Notes: generated by a model not told the origin, from the sequence alone. A DNA stretch of 64,000 nucleotides from CAZWSX01 sp964636985 (GCA_964636985.1 CAZWSX010000013.1:1-64000); one strand, 5' to 3'; counted from the first letter of the stretch, positions 36,251 through 48,232 are shown. Numbers and translations: made by a program.

Positions 36251-39200
36251 ATGTTTAATCACGAAATCGGCTTCAACGCTCCTAATTACCTGGTCCTATT
36301 GCTGCTGATCCCGGTAATTTGGATCTGGAGCTTTCGAAGCCTGGCAGGGCTGGGCCCGACGCGCCGTTTCATGGCGCTCACCTTTCGCACAATCATCTTG
36401 CTTTTGATCGTGATGGCGCTGGCCGAGGCGCAGTGGCGCCTTATTAGTAAGAAGGTCACGGTGCTCTACCTGCTCGACCAGTCGGACAGCATTCCGCCCG
36501 AAGATCGCAAGGTGATGCTCGATTACGTCCGCCAGGCAGTGCATAAACACCGCCACGCGAACGACCGTGACCGGGCCGGGGTGATTACGTTCGCACGCGA
36601 GCCAGCCATCGAAATCCCGCCGTTCGACGACGACATTAGCAGCCAGCAAGATGTTGAAACGGCGCTCATTCTCGACAAGTCGGCGACGAACCTCGCCTCT
36701 GCCCTCAAATTGGCTCAGGCCTCGTTTCCCGAGGATTCTTCCAAACGGGTGGTCATTGTCACCGACGGCAACGAAAACCTCGGCGATGCCCGCCCCGTTG
36801 CCAAGTTGATGGCCGAGGACGGAATCGGGATCGACGTGGTCCCCATCCAGCTATCCAAAGGGGCGGAACTGGCCATCGAGCGCGTCGTGATTCCTTCCGA
36901 CGTGCGCGAAGGGAGTCCGTTCGACGTCCGCGTGGTGGTCGCCAACTACGCGCCGCCGGGCTCGCGGGAGATCAAGGCCAAACTTCGCGTACTCAAGAAT
37001 GATACGAAGCTCGCCGAAGAAGACGTCGATTTGAAGCCGGGCAAAAACGTCTTTACGTTTCCCGAAACGATCGATAAGCCGAACGCCTATACCTACAAAG
37101 CCGAAATCGTCCCCGCCGATGAGACTACCGACTATTCGAAGCAAAACAACGTCGCGTCGGGCTTCACGTATGTTCGTGGCAAAGGACGCGTCCTCTTCAT
37201 TGTGAATCCCGACTCGCCCGACGAGTACGACGGTCTCGTCGACGCACTCGGCCGCGAACAGCTGGAAGTCAGCGTTCGCAAAAGCACCGAGGCCTTTAAC
37301 TCCCTTGCCGACTTGCAAGGCTACGACACCGTCGTTCTGGCGAACGTTCCACGCAGCGCAGGGGGTGCGGCCGATGGCGGTGCGAATATCAACGGCTTCA
37401 CCGACGAACAAGTAAAGCAGCTGGTCGCCAACACCGAGAACATGGGCTGCGGACTCGTGATGCTCGGCGGCGACGAATCGTTCGGCGTCGGCGGATGGGC
37501 CAATACGCCGCTCGAGGAGATCATGCCGGTCGACTTCCAAATCAAGAACGCGGAAGTCAAACCCAACGGCGCCCTGGTGCTGATGATGCACGCGTCGGAA
37601 CTGGCGCAAGGGAACTACTGGCAAAAGGTGGTCGGACAGGAATCGATCCGTGTTCTGGGACCGGCCGACTATGCCGGCGTGATCCACTGGGACAACTTCA
37701 CCGGCAACGACGCCTGGCTCTGGAAATCGGGCAACAGCGGCCTCGTTCAAGTCGGCGGGCAACAGAAGCAAATGCTCTCCAAGATGGATCGCATGCAGCC
37801 TGGCGACATGCCGCAGTTCGAACCGGCCATGCAAAAGGCGCTGGCGGCGTTCCGCGCCGTTACAGGCAAGGCCGCGGTCAAACACATGATCGTGATTTCC
37901 GACGGCGACCCCACGCCGCCAAATAACGGCACGGTCGCTGCATTTCGTACGGCAGGCATCGTGATCAGCACGGTGGCCATTGGCACGCACGGCCCCGCCG
38001 GAAGTACGCCACTTAAAGACATCGCTGCCAAAACCGGCGGCAAGTACTACGTGGTCACCAATCCCAAGGCCTTGCCGACGATCTACAACAAAGAAGTGCG
38101 CCGGATCGCGCGTCCGCTGATTTACGAGAGCAAGGGCGCGCCGCTCAACATCAAAATGGGGTCGTTCCCGCACGAGATGCTCAACGGCATCGACCAACTG
38201 CCGCAGATCCAGGGTTTCGTCCTGACGCAGCGCAAGGAAAACCCGCTGGTCGAAGTCTTAGCGGCCTGCGAAAAGCCCGACGACGGCGGCCCTAATAGCA
38301 CCATCTTGGCAAGCTGGACATACAAGGCAGGCCGAACGGTCGTATTCACCAGCGACGCTGGCCGCCGCTGGGCTACCACCTGGCCGGAGTGGCCGCAGTA
38401 CGGCAAATTCTTCGCGCAGATGATCCGCTGGTCGATGCGCCCCGTGAACGAAGCAGGAAAGTTCACCATCGCCACCGAAGTCAAAGACGGCAAAATGAAG
38501 GTCGTCGTCAACGCTCTCGACGACAAGTTCGAGTTCCTCAACAACCTCAACATGTCGGCCTCCGCCACGTCGCCCGACCTCAAAACGACCGAAATCGTCA
38601 TGCGTCAGGAAGCCCCCGGACGCTACGTGGGCGAAATGGACGCGAGTACCGCCGGCAGCTACTTCATCGCCGTGAATCCCGGCAAAGACGCGGGCGGAAC
38701 GCTCCTCACCGGGGCCAACGTTCCCTATTCCTCCGAGTACCGCGAGCGCGAACACAATCAGGCACTTCTGGTCACGCTGGCCTCGATGAAGCCGGACGGT
38801 GGCGAAGAAGGCAAGGTCATCGAAGGGATCATCGATCCGAAAAACATGGAGCCGTTACTGGGGGTCGATACGTTCCGCCGGACGTTGAAGCGATCCGTGT
38901 CGATCCAGGACATCTGGCCCTGGATGGTGTTGCTGGGGGCCTGTCTGTTCCTGGGAGACGTTTTCGTCCGCCGCGTCGCGATCAACTTTGAATGGGTATC
39001 GCCCGTGGTTCGCGAAGTGAAACGGCGCCTGGGTTTCAGCGTTACGGACGTGCCGAAAAACGACATCATCGAGCGTCTCCGCAGCCGCAAGGCAAGCATC
39101 GCGGGAGAAATCGACGAGCGCCGCGCCGCGACTCGTTTTGCGCCCGACCTGTCGGAGGCTTCCGAGGCAGCCAGCGACATCCTGGCCCAGGCCAGCGGCG

Positions 39201-39346
39201 ATGCCCGGGAACGCCCGGCCGCGCCAAGCGAGCCTCGCCCGGGACTGGCAGCCGGCCAGGCCGAAGAAAAGACGTACACCGACCGGCTTCTGGAGGCGAA
39301 ACGCAAAGCGCGAAAGGATGCCGGCGGCGACACGAAAGACGGCTAA
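36251..39346 (+). CDS. Large membrane VWA protein with glutamine amidotransferase-like fold
   Basis: 1031 residues from ATG 36251 (a TTG at 36233 is also in frame). Two membrane helices near the N-terminus (about 11-28 and 38-58) form the BatA-like anchor. A VWA-type domain follows with D-Q-S-D-S (LLDQSDSI), IVTDGNENLGD, a beta-sandwich (about 215-300), a class I glutamine amidotransferase-like region (YDTVVLANVP, CGLVMLGGDESFG), a second VWA-like segment (MIVISDGDPTPP), and a final helix at about 900-920 before a charged tail. This fits the large chimeric proteins of planctomycete Bat/aerotolerance-like operons. It is followed by moxR; the group is likely one transcript. Confidence 0.85.
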   Translation: MFNHEIGFNAPNYLVLLLLIPVIWIWSFRSLAGLGPTRRFMALTFRTIILLLIVMALAEAQWRLISKKVTVLYLLDQSDSIPPEDRKVMLDYVRQAVHKHRHANDRDRAGVITFAREPAIEIPPFDDDISSQQDVETALILDKSATNLASALKLAQASFPEDSSKRVVIVTDGNENLGDARPVAKLMAEDGIGIDVVPIQLSKGAELAIERVVIPSDVREGSPFDVRVVVANYAPPGSREIKAKLRVLKNDTKLAEEDVDLKPGKNVFTFPETIDKPNAYTYKAEIVPADETTDYSKQNNVASGFTYVRGKGRVLFIVNPDSPDEYDGLVDALGREQLEVSVRKSTEAFNSLADLQGYDTVVLANVPRSAGGAADGGANINGFTDEQVKQLVANTENMGCGLVMLGGDESFGVGGWANTPLEEIMPVDFQIKNAEVKPNGALVLMMHASELAQGNYWQKVVGQESIRVLGPADYAGVIHWDNFTGNDAWLWKSGNSGLVQVGGQQKQMLSKMDRMQPGDMPQFEPAMQKALAAFRAVTGKAAVKHMIVISDGDPTPPNNGTVAAFRTAGIVISTVAIGTHGPAGSTPLKDIAAKTGGKYYVVTNPKALPTIYNKEVRRIARPLIYESKGAPLNIKMGSFPHEMLNGIDQLPQIQGFVLTQRKENPLVEVLAACEKPDDGGPNSTILASWTYKAGRTVVFTSDAGRRWATTWPEWPQYGKFFAQMIRWSMRPVNEAGKFTIATEVKDGKMKVVVNALDDKFEFLNNLNMSASATSPDLKTTEIVMRQEAPGRYVGEMDASTAGSYFIAVNPGKDAGGTLLTGANVPYSSEYREREHNQALLVTLASMKPDGGEEGKVIEGIIDPKNMEPLLGVDTFRRTLKRSVSIQDIWPWMVLLGACLFLGDVFVRRVAINFEWVSPVVREVKRRLGFSVTDVPKNDIIERLRSRKASIAGEIDERRAATRFAPDLSEASEAASDILAQASGDARERPAAPSEPRPGLAAGQAEEKTYTDRLLEAKRKARKDAGGDTKDG

Positions 39347-39513
39347 CGAAACCGGGCAGATTCCAGCGGGCACGGTTTTTTCGAGCGGCGCCGACGACTA
39401 CCATAAGGCGTCGCCGGAATACGGTCCTTTCAAGAATCCTTCCACACTGACGAACGCATTCTTAATTCCTCTTCATTCACGAAGCACCAACGAGCACAGC
39501 ACCAGGAGTCCCT

Positions 39514-40542
39514 ATGAGCACCGGCGAGTCGATGCAGGCCCAAGCCGAGGAGTTCCGCAAGCGTTATCAAGCCGTCTTTGAACAAATTGGTCGCGTAATC
39601 GTGGGGCACGAGGATATCGTCCACGGTGTCCTCACGTGCTTGTTCGTCGGTGGCCACTGCTTGCTGGAAGGGGTGCCTGGTCTGGGCAAAACGCTGCTCG
39701 TGCGGACCTTGGCCGATGCTCTCTCACTCCCCTTCAACCGCGTACAATTCACGCCCGACTTGATGCCCAGCGACATCCTGGGGACCAATATGGTGGTCGA
39801 AACGCCCGAAGGAAAACGGGTCTTTGAATTCCAAAAAGGGCCTATCTTCACGCAGATCTGCCTCGCGGACGAAATCAACCGTGCCACACCCAAAACTCAA
39901 AGCGCCTTGCTCGAAACGATGCAAGAAGGAACGGTCACAGTCGCCGGCATCCGCCACGTCCTCAACAAGCCGTTCTTCGTGCTGGCCACGCAAAACCCGA
40001 TCGAACAGGAAGGAACGTATCCCCTTCCCGAAGCCCAGCTCGACCGGTTCATGTTCAAGCTGGTGGTCGGTTACTCGACGCGCGAAGAACTCAACACCGT
40101 CGTCGACCGTACCACCAAGGGACTGAACATCACGCCCGAAAAGGTGATGGACGGCACGGAAATCACGCGATGGCAAAAACTGGTGCGAGAAGTGATCCTG
40201 GCGCCGCACGTGCAAGACTATTTGGTTCGCCTGACACTGGCGACGCATCCAGAAGGCCCCTTCGCCCTCAAGGCAACCAACCAATACTTGCGTTGGGGCA
40301 GCAGTCCTCGCGGTGCGCAAACGCTGGCCCTCACGTCCAAGTTGCGGGCGCTGCTCGAAGGGCGCTACAACGTCAGTTTCGAGGACGTTCGCCGCGTTTA
40401 CTTGCCGGCCATGCGCCACCGCGTGATCCTGAACTTCGAAGCACAAGCCGAAGGAGTCGATACCGACAAGGTGTTGCTCGAACTTCTCGAACAAGTGCCC
40501 GAAAAGGCCGAGGGGCCAATCGTGGCCAGCGTCTCGCGCTAG
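39514..40542 (+). CDS. MoxR-family AAA+ ATPase
   Basis: 342 residues. Walker A is GVPGLGKTLL, Walker B LADEINRA, sensor 1 ATQNPIEQEG and the arginine finger region LPEAQLDRFMFKL, all as in MoxR proteins. These act as chaperones that insert metal or assemble VWA-domain complexes. It sits 167 bp after the large VWA gene and 54 bp before the DUF58 gene, the usual MoxR-DUF58-VWA neighbourhood. GGAG lies at good spacing before the ATG. Confidence 0.94.
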   Translation: MSTGESMQAQAEEFRKRYQAVFEQIGRVIVGHEDIVHGVLTCLFVGGHCLLEGVPGLGKTLLVRTLADALSLPFNRVQFTPDLMPSDILGTNMVVETPEGKRVFEFQKGPIFTQICLADEINRATPKTQSALLETMQEGTVTVAGIRHVLNKPFFVLATQNPIEQEGTYPLPEAQLDRFMFKLVVGYSTREELNTVVDRTTKGLNITPEKVMDGTEITRWQKLVREVILAPHVQDYLVRLTLATHPEGPFALKATNQYLRWGSSPRGAQTLALTSKLRALLEGRYNVSFEDVRRVYLPAMRHRVILNFEAQAEGVDTDKVLLELLEQVPEKAEGPIVASVSR

Positions 40543-40596
40543 ATAGAGACTCGGCAATTTGAAATCGTCTTCTCACTCGTCGGAAACGCGGTTCCC

Positions 40597-41496
40597 ATGT
40601 CGACCGTCTCAAGCCCGCTCCTTAGCCCGCAGCTTCTGGCACAGTTGGAGCGGCTTGAACTCGTTTCGCGAAAGATCTTTCGCGGACGCATGAAAGGGGA
40701 ACGCAAAAGCCGCCGCAAAGGGCAGAGCGTCGAGTTCGCCGATTTTCGCAACTACGTCGCCGGCGACGACTTGCGATTCATCGACTGGAACTTGTACGCG
40801 CGGCTCGACCGGATGTTCCTCAAGCTCTTCCTGGAAGAGGAGGACCTCCACTTTTACGCCTTGATCGATGCCAGCGGCTCGATGGATTTCGGCACTCCTT
40901 CCAAGCTTCACTACGCCAAGCAGCTTGCCGCATCGCTGGCTTTTATCGGACTTTGCCGGGCCGATCGCGTCAAGGTCGAGGCTCTTGGTACCTCCCCAAA
41001 AGGCAAGCCGATGCAGGCTCCTGTTTTGCGCGGGCGCAAAAGCATGTGGCGGATGATGGAGTACCTCGATTCGATCGATGGCGGCGCCAACCAACCGCTC
41101 GCCGACTCGCTTAAGCAGTTTTGCCTGCGAAACTCGGGCAAGGGTATCGTCGTACTGATCAGCGACCTGATGGACAAGTCGGGCTACCAATCGGCGCTAC
41201 GCTACTTGATGGCTCAGGATATGGACGTGTACGTGATTCAGGTTCTCTCGCCGGCGGAGATCGATCCCGACGTGAAAGGCGACTTGAAACTGGTCGACTG
41301 CGAAGATTCCGACGTCGCCGAGGTGACCGTCAGCCGGCCGCTACTCGATCGCTACAAAAAGACGCTGGCCGCGTTCGTCGACGGCGCCAAGGATTTCTGC
41401 AACCGCCGCGGCATGACGTACCTGATGACCAGCACCGACCGTCCTGTGGACCAACTCGTGGGAAGCTACCTTCGCTCGAAAGGATTGGTGCGATGA
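40597..41496 (+). CDS. DUF58 domain protein
   Basis: 299 residues. The DUF58 signature is clear: GERKSRRKGQSVEFADFRNYVAGDDLRFIDW followed by a VWA-like fold with DASGSMDFG (MIDAS type), GKGIVVLISDLMD and the final PVDQLVGSYLRSKG. It is cytoplasmic, with no membrane helix. It works with MoxR, probably as the substrate-side subunit. Its stop overlaps the next gene's ATG (ATGA at 41493-41496). Confidence 0.93.
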   Translation: MSTVSSPLLSPQLLAQLERLELVSRKIFRGRMKGERKSRRKGQSVEFADFRNYVAGDDLRFIDWNLYARLDRMFLKLFLEEEDLHFYALIDASGSMDFGTPSKLHYAKQLAASLAFIGLCRADRVKVEALGTSPKGKPMQAPVLRGRKSMWRMMEYLDSIDGGANQPLADSLKQFCLRNSGKGIVVLISDLMDKSGYQSALRYLMAQDMDVYVIQVLSPAEIDPDVKGDLKLVDCEDSDVAEVTVSRPLLDRYKKTLAAFVDGAKDFCNRRGMTYLMTSTDRPVDQLVGSYLRSKGLVR

Positions 41497-43523
41497 GTGG
41501 CGGCTTCTGGCAACCGGCGTTCTCGTTGGGCCAATGGTGGGCGTTCGCGGCGCTCGCGGCCATTCCGCCGCTGATACTGCTGCTTTACTTCCTCAAGCTC
41601 AAACGGCAGCCGCTGGAAGTCCCCAGTACGTACCTGTGGACCAAGGCGATCGAAGACCTGCACGTCAACAGCATCTGGCAGCGTTTGCGGCAGAGCTTAT
41701 TGCTCTTCCTGCAGTTGCTGCTGATCGCATTGGTGGCCCTCGCATTGTTCCGCCCAGGCTGGCGAGGTGAATCGCTCGAGGGCTCGCGGTTCATCTTCCT
41801 GATCGATACCTCGGCCAGCATGAGCGCGATCGACATTGAGCCTTCTCGCCTGGAAGCCGCCAAAAAATTCGTCCGCTCGCAAATCGACAAGCTCAAGTCG
41901 GGCGATTCGGCGATGATCGTCAGCTTCTCCGATACCGTTCGTGTCGAACAACCTTTCACCACCAACACTCGGCAGCTTCACGCTCGCTTGAACGGGATCG
42001 AGCCCACCAATCGCACCAGCGAACTCGGCGAAGCGCTCCGCACGGCCGCCGGGCTGGCCAATCCAGGACGGCAGAGTTTCGAGAAAACAGACGTCCAAGT
42101 GGCCGATGCCATCGATGCCACGATGTACATCGTCTCGGACGGCAAATTCGATCGCGTTCCCGACTTCTCGTACGCCAGCAATCTCACGATCGAGTACATC
42201 AAGATTGGCGACGATGTGATCGACAACCTGGCCGTGGTCGCTTTTAGCAGCGACCGCAACCCGGAAGATCCCACGGCGCTCCAGGCGTTCGCCCGGATCG
42301 AGAACTTTGGCGATGCTCCTCAAACAGCGGAAGTAAGCCTGTATCTCAACGATAAGCTGGCCGACGCCCAAAAGGTGACCATTCCGCAGTTGGCGCTCGT
42401 CGACGGCATCCGACGTCCCGGCGGAATGGGGGCCCAATTCGACCTTCCCGCCGATTTCGAAGGCGACTTGCGAATCGAAATCGATCGCAAGGATCAACTC
42501 AGCGTCGACAATGTCGCGTATGCGACCCTCAACGCACCGCGACCAGCCCGCGTCCTCTACGTAACGGCCGGACTCGGCGAGGCCTACAAGCTGGCGCTCG
42601 ACACCGGCGTGATGCGAAAAATTGCCAACGTTGTGACGATGACGCCGGCCGATTTGGAAAAAGAACAAACCATGGTCGACCTGGCGACGGGCACGTTCGA
42701 CCTGGTGATCTTCGAAGATTGTCAGCCTAAAGAAATGCCGCAAGCCAACACGCTGTTCATCGGCCAAGTTCCCAAGGCGGAAGGGTGGGCCGTCGAAGAC
42801 ACCATCATCCAGCCGCAAATCATCCAGATCGACCCCTCCCACCCGCTCACGCAACTAATCGACATGTCGGACGTGGTGATCGTCGAGAGTAAGCTTCTCA
42901 AGGCGCCGCAAGGAGCCAAGTCGCTCTTCGATGAGGCTAACGGGCCGATTTATGCCATCGCCCCACGCGGCAGTTACGAAGACGCGGTGATCGGATTTGG
43001 CGTGCTTCGCGCCGACGAGAACGGCGCCCCGACGCCCAACACTAATTGGCCGCGGCGGCGAAGCTTTCCCGTCTTCATCATGAACGCCGTTAAGTACCTG
43101 GGGGGCGTCGGCGGGGCTGTCTCTTCCATGCCGAGCGTCAGGCCAGGAACCCAGCAACAATTGCGAACCCTGTTCCCGGTGCCGGAGATCACCGTCACCA
43201 CGCCCAAAAAAGAAACGCTCCAGCTCAAGCGCGAGGGGACTGCATTCTTCCCCTTCACGCAGACCGAGGAGATCGGCGCGTACGAAGTCCGCGAAGGAAC
43301 AGGCGAGAAGTTGTCCTACAAGTTCTGCGTGAATCTCTTCTCGTCGAGCGAAAGCGATTTGGTCCCCGCCGAAAAGCTGGAGATCGGCAACCAAGAAACC
43401 AAGGCGAACAAGGGAGCCAGCAAATCAGACCTGCGGCGCGAGCTGTGGAAGCCGATCCTGCTGCTGGGGTTGGCCGTCTTAATGATCGAATGGTACATCT
43501 ACAACAAGCGGGTGTACCTGTAG
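41493..43523 (+). CDS. BatA-like membrane protein with VWA domain
   Basis: 676 residues from the ATG that overlaps the DUF58 stop; a longer open frame upstream is an out-of-frame artefact over DUF58. Residues about 12-30 and 60-80 are membrane helices of the BatA N-terminal type (PPLILLLYFLKLKRQP). The VWA domain has MIDAS D-T-S-A-S (IFLIDTSASMSAID) and the second part is beta-rich and probably outside. The C-terminal helix WKPILLLGLAVLMIEWYIYN ends with a basic tail. It is the structural partner of the MoxR-DUF58 pair. Confidence 0.9.
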   Translation: MSGGFWQPAFSLGQWWAFAALAAIPPLILLLYFLKLKRQPLEVPSTYLWTKAIEDLHVNSIWQRLRQSLLLFLQLLLIALVALALFRPGWRGESLEGSRFIFLIDTSASMSAIDIEPSRLEAAKKFVRSQIDKLKSGDSAMIVSFSDTVRVEQPFTTNTRQLHARLNGIEPTNRTSELGEALRTAAGLANPGRQSFEKTDVQVADAIDATMYIVSDGKFDRVPDFSYASNLTIEYIKIGDDVIDNLAVVAFSSDRNPEDPTALQAFARIENFGDAPQTAEVSLYLNDKLADAQKVTIPQLALVDGIRRPGGMGAQFDLPADFEGDLRIEIDRKDQLSVDNVAYATLNAPRPARVLYVTAGLGEAYKLALDTGVMRKIANVVTMTPADLEKEQTMVDLATGTFDLVIFEDCQPKEMPQANTLFIGQVPKAEGWAVEDTIIQPQIIQIDPSHPLTQLIDMSDVVIVESKLLKAPQGAKSLFDEANGPIYAIAPRGSYEDAVIGFGVLRADENGAPTPNTNWPRRRSFPVFIMNAVKYLGGVGGAVSSMPSVRPGTQQQLRTLFPVPEITVTTPKKETLQLKREGTAFFPFTQTEEIGAYEVREGTGEKLSYKFCVNLFSSSESDLVPAEKLEIGNQETKANKGASKSDLRRELWKPILLLGLAVLMIEWYIYNKRVYL

Positions 43524-43536
43524 TGGAGTCGCCGCA

Positions 43537-43935
43537 ATGAAGAGCAAAAAGAACCGCCCTACTCAGAAGCCAACGCACAAGCCGATGCCCCGGACCGAAT
43601 CTCCCAAGTCGAGCGAACCCGCTTCCAAAGCTGCAGCCGGCGAGCCCCTGTTGTCGATTTCAGCCGAATCCGATGCCGCCGAGCCCTTGCTGGCCGAAGT
43701 ACAGTCGTTCTTGGCCAAGCGATCAGAGTTGGCCAAACGCTTGAAAGAAGAAATCGCAGCCACCGAATCGCGGCTGGAACAACTCCGCAAGACGGCTGCG
43801 TCTCTGATGTCCGAAAAGTCGCCGCCTGCTGCGAAAGAGAAAAAGCCCAAGAAGGCCCGCCCCGCCTCAACCAGCGAGACAACTCAGCCGGAGCCGGCCT
43901 CGAGCGACAGCGAGCAGACGCGTCTGCCTGACTGA
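43537..43935 (+). CDS. Small coiled-coil protein downstream of VWA operon
   Basis: 132 residues of Lys/Ala/Pro/Ser-rich composition. A central coiled coil (about 45-90, LAEVQSFLAKRSELAKRLKE and following) is flanked by disordered ends. It starts 13 bp after the VWA gene and seems co-transcribed. Composition alone suggests a binding accessory; no family is recognised. The 196 bp after it hold no recognisable gene. Confidence 0.6.
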   Translation: MKSKKNRPTQKPTHKPMPRTESPKSSEPASKAAAGEPLLSISAESDAAEPLLAEVQSFLAKRSELAKRLKEEIAATESRLEQLRKTAASLMSEKSPPAAKEKKPKKARPASTSETTQPEPASSDSEQTRLPD

Positions 43936-44131
43936 ACCAAGGCAGACTTGAACAACTCTCCATCGCGGACTGGACGCCCTTGGCCGGTGCACAGCTCAGT
44001 GCCAAAGCACTGCCAGGTGTGACGTCCCTAGGCCGTAACCAGCCAAGGGCTGCCCTTTCCGCAATCGTTGCGAGATATTCGATCTCTGGGACGCGAACTT
44101 TCCCTCGCGCCCCAAGCATGCGAGTTCGCGC

Positions 44132-45697
<1,566 letters not shown>

Positions 45698-45852
45698 ACA
45701 CGACTCCAGTTACTAAGGGAGCTGCCGCCAGGAGAAGAAACGCGAATTATGGTAACGCGATCTCGTGGTTGCAATATGCACAGCTGTTATTGTTTCACGG
45801 ACTACAATTCCTTTTGGGAATCGATCCATTTCCGGTATTCATTGGACATCGC

Positions 45853-46776
45853 ATGTTTGCGATTCGAGAACTCCACCACCTCTTGAGCATCGACGAGTTT
45901 CGCCACTTCGGCCGGGCTGCGGAGGCAGTCGGCCTCAGCCAACCCGCGCTGACAAAGTCGCTTCAAAGAATCGAGGCTTCGCTGGGAGCAAAGCTCTTCG
46001 AACGATCCCGAGCGCGAGTGGTTCCAACGACTGTCGGAAAGGAGGTACTGGTCCGTGCGCGTCGCCTGGTTGAAGAAGCCGCGGATCTTAAGCGTACCGT
46101 CGACTTAATGAGCGGCGGCGACATTGGATCGATCACCGTCGGCATGGGCCCAGCGATGGCCGAGTCCTATGTCGCGGACGCGATTTCGGCAGTCACACAA
46201 CGTCATCCCTTGTCGCATATTTCCATCCGTGTTGATCACTGGCAGCAACTTTCCGAGTGGCTCGTGGCGGGAGAGTTGGACGTTTACATTGCCGACGTGG
46301 GTGAAGCGCGCCTCGACCAGCGTTTCCACTACACAAGCTTGCCGTCGCAGGAACTGGTGTGGTTCTGTCGCGCGGGACATCCCCTGGCGAAGCGCCGACG
46401 AAAGCCGCTGTCACGCACCGACTTGTTGAAGTTCCCGATTGCGACACCCAAGATGCCGCCCTGGGCACTGGAATGGTTTGGCGCCGCCTTCAGCGAGACA
46501 GGTGCCACCGGGTTGCCTCGGCCTTTTCCTGCCGTTGAGTGCGAATCCTACGCGATGCTGAAGCGGATCGTGTTGACCAGCGACTGCGTCAGCGCGGCGC
46601 TGCAGGCAACGATCCATCGAGAGCTGGAGGAAGGGATGCTCGACGCGCTGTTAGTAGATGCCCCCGCGGTCACCACCCATGCCGGGATCGTCCGGCTGCG
46701 CGCCCAGTCGACAAGCGCCTTGGCACAAGAGTTGATCGCGTCCGTGGAAAAGCTGGCAACGTCGATCACCAAATAG
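45853..46776 (+). CDS. LysR-family transcriptional regulator
   Basis: 307 residues from ATG 45853, where the LysR HTH begins (IRELHHLLSIDEFRHFGRAAEAVGLSQPALTKSLQRIE). The C-terminal effector domain has the periplasmic-binding-protein-like fold (SITVGMGPAMAESYV). A longer frame upstream is not used. Divergent placement with the sulfatase (155 bp) suggests it regulates that gene or itself, the classical LysR arrangement. Inducer unknown. Confidence 0.92.
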   Translation: MFAIRELHHLLSIDEFRHFGRAAEAVGLSQPALTKSLQRIEASLGAKLFERSRARVVPTTVGKEVLVRARRLVEEAADLKRTVDLMSGGDIGSITVGMGPAMAESYVADAISAVTQRHPLSHISIRVDHWQQLSEWLVAGELDVYIADVGEARLDQRFHYTSLPSQELVWFCRAGHPLAKRRRKPLSRTDLLKFPIATPKMPPWALEWFGAAFSETGATGLPRPFPAVECESYAMLKRIVLTSDCVSAALQATIHRELEEGMLDALLVDAPAVTTHAGIVRLRAQSTSALAQELIASVEKLATSITK

Positions 46777-46951
46777 AGAAAGCTTGACCAAAGCTCATCT
46801 GCTGAAAGAACTGCCAGCAGTGCCAGCAACCAATTGGTTGTCAAATTCGCTCGTCTCGCCTTAAGGCGGTATCCCGTCCTGTCGATGTCTCAAAGAGATG
46901 GTCTGTCGACCGGTTTTCAACCAACGACGCAACGCGCAGCGAGGCAATGTC

Positions 46952-48232
46952 ATGGCTTGGCAAAGAAGATCGCTATGCATCGCCGCGCTCGTTCTTGCGG
47001 TTGCAGTCATTCTGCCGAGCTCGGCTTACGCCCAATCGTTCGGCGTTGAACTCAACAACACGCTGATGCCCGCGTCGGGCGGGATGGGTGGAACCAGCAT
47101 CTCGCGCCCGCAAGACTTGACGAGCGCGATGAACGCCAACCCGGCCACGCTCTCGCAATTTCGCGGCACGCAGTTTTTGTTCGGCGGGGTATGGGCAGAA
47201 CCCACGTTCAATCTCACGCAGACGGGAAACATTCCCACAATTGGTCCTAACCCCTTGATTACTCCCTTCTCGGCGAAGTCCGAGGCGCCGGGCTCGCCGA
47301 TGGGCAACATTGGTATCACGCAAGACTTTTGCGAACTCGGCCTGCCCGTCACGTTTGGAATCGGATTTGTGACTACGGCGGGAGGAGGAGTCGATTTTCG
47401 AAATGTACAGCAGAGCAACCGGACGAACTCCGCGATCACGGTATTCAATCTGCCGCTGTCGGCATCGGTGAACCTTACCGACCGGCTCTCGGTAGGCGCG
47501 AACATGTCGTTGGGTCTCGCATTTTTTGACGGCCCGTTTGTCGGCGCCGGCGGCATGACGCCCGACTACGCTTTACGCAGTGCCATGGGGGTCAATTACT
47601 TCCTGACAGAAGCAACCTCGGTGGGTGTCTACTATCAAACGGAACAAGCTTACCGGTTCGACAACGCCGTCGACCCCGCGTTCTTACGAAATCAGGTGAA
47701 CGTGAATATGGACCTGCCCCAGAACTTCGGCCTGGGTGTCGCCAACAACGCGCTGATGGACGGAAACCTGCTACTGGCAGTCGATTTGCTCTACAAGAAT
47801 TGGAGCCAGGCAGAACTCTATAAAGCCATCTACCAAGATCAGATCGTGGTACAAACCGGCGTCCAATACACGATGAATCGATGCAAGCTGCGGATGGGAT
47901 ACGCGTGGGCGGAAAACCCGCTTAGCTCGTCGCCCGGCCCAAACATCGGCGGCGTCGTTCAGCCGGGGGGACTGGCTGCCGTTCGCTATACGCAAGGGCT
48001 CATGGCGATCACCAGCCAACACCGGCTCTCCGGCGGGATCAGCATCGTTGACGTCCTTCCGGGGATCGATATGGACGTGATGGCGGGCGGGATGTTCCGC
48101 GATCGCCAGCAGTTGGGCGATTTCACGCAGACGTCGATCGAGAGCTATTGGGTCGGATTCGGCCTGACATGGCGTTTCGGCCGCGGCCACTGCGACCCCT
48201 CGATTGCCCCGTCCAGCTGGACGGCAGGGTAA
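46952..48232 (+). CDS. FadL-family outer membrane protein
   Basis: 426 residues from ATG 46952 (GAGG 7 bases upstream); the in-frame ATG at 46898 lacks a site. A signal peptide ends near SAYAQS. The body is beta-barrel-like, with the FadL N-terminal plug feature NTLMPASGGMGGTSISRPQDLTSAMNANPATLS and aromatic strands, ending with the outer-membrane type pattern GFGLTWRFG. It probably carries hydrophobic compounds across the outer membrane. The gap before it (46777-46951) shows nothing else of note. Confidence 0.85.
   Translation: MAWQRRSLCIAALVLAVAVILPSSAYAQSFGVELNNTLMPASGGMGGTSISRPQDLTSAMNANPATLSQFRGTQFLFGGVWAEPTFNLTQTGNIPTIGPNPLITPFSAKSEAPGSPMGNIGITQDFCELGLPVTFGIGFVTTAGGGVDFRNVQQSNRTNSAITVFNLPLSASVNLTDRLSVGANMSLGLAFFDGPFVGAGGMTPDYALRSAMGVNYFLTEATSVGVYYQTEQAYRFDNAVDPAFLRNQVNVNMDLPQNFGLGVANNALMDGNLLLAVDLLYKNWSQAELYKAIYQDQIVVQTGVQYTMNRCKLRMGYAWAENPLSSSPGPNIGGVVQPGGLAAVRYTQGLMAITSQHRLSGGISIVDVLPGIDMDVMAGGMFRDRQQLGDFTQTSIESYWVGFGLTWRFGRGHCDPSIAPSSWTAG

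Noticed and set aside
41121..41492. N-terminal extension of the BatA-like protein.
   Set aside because: It lies inside DUF58 in another frame; the ATG at 41493 overlaps the DUF58 stop and begins the membrane anchor.
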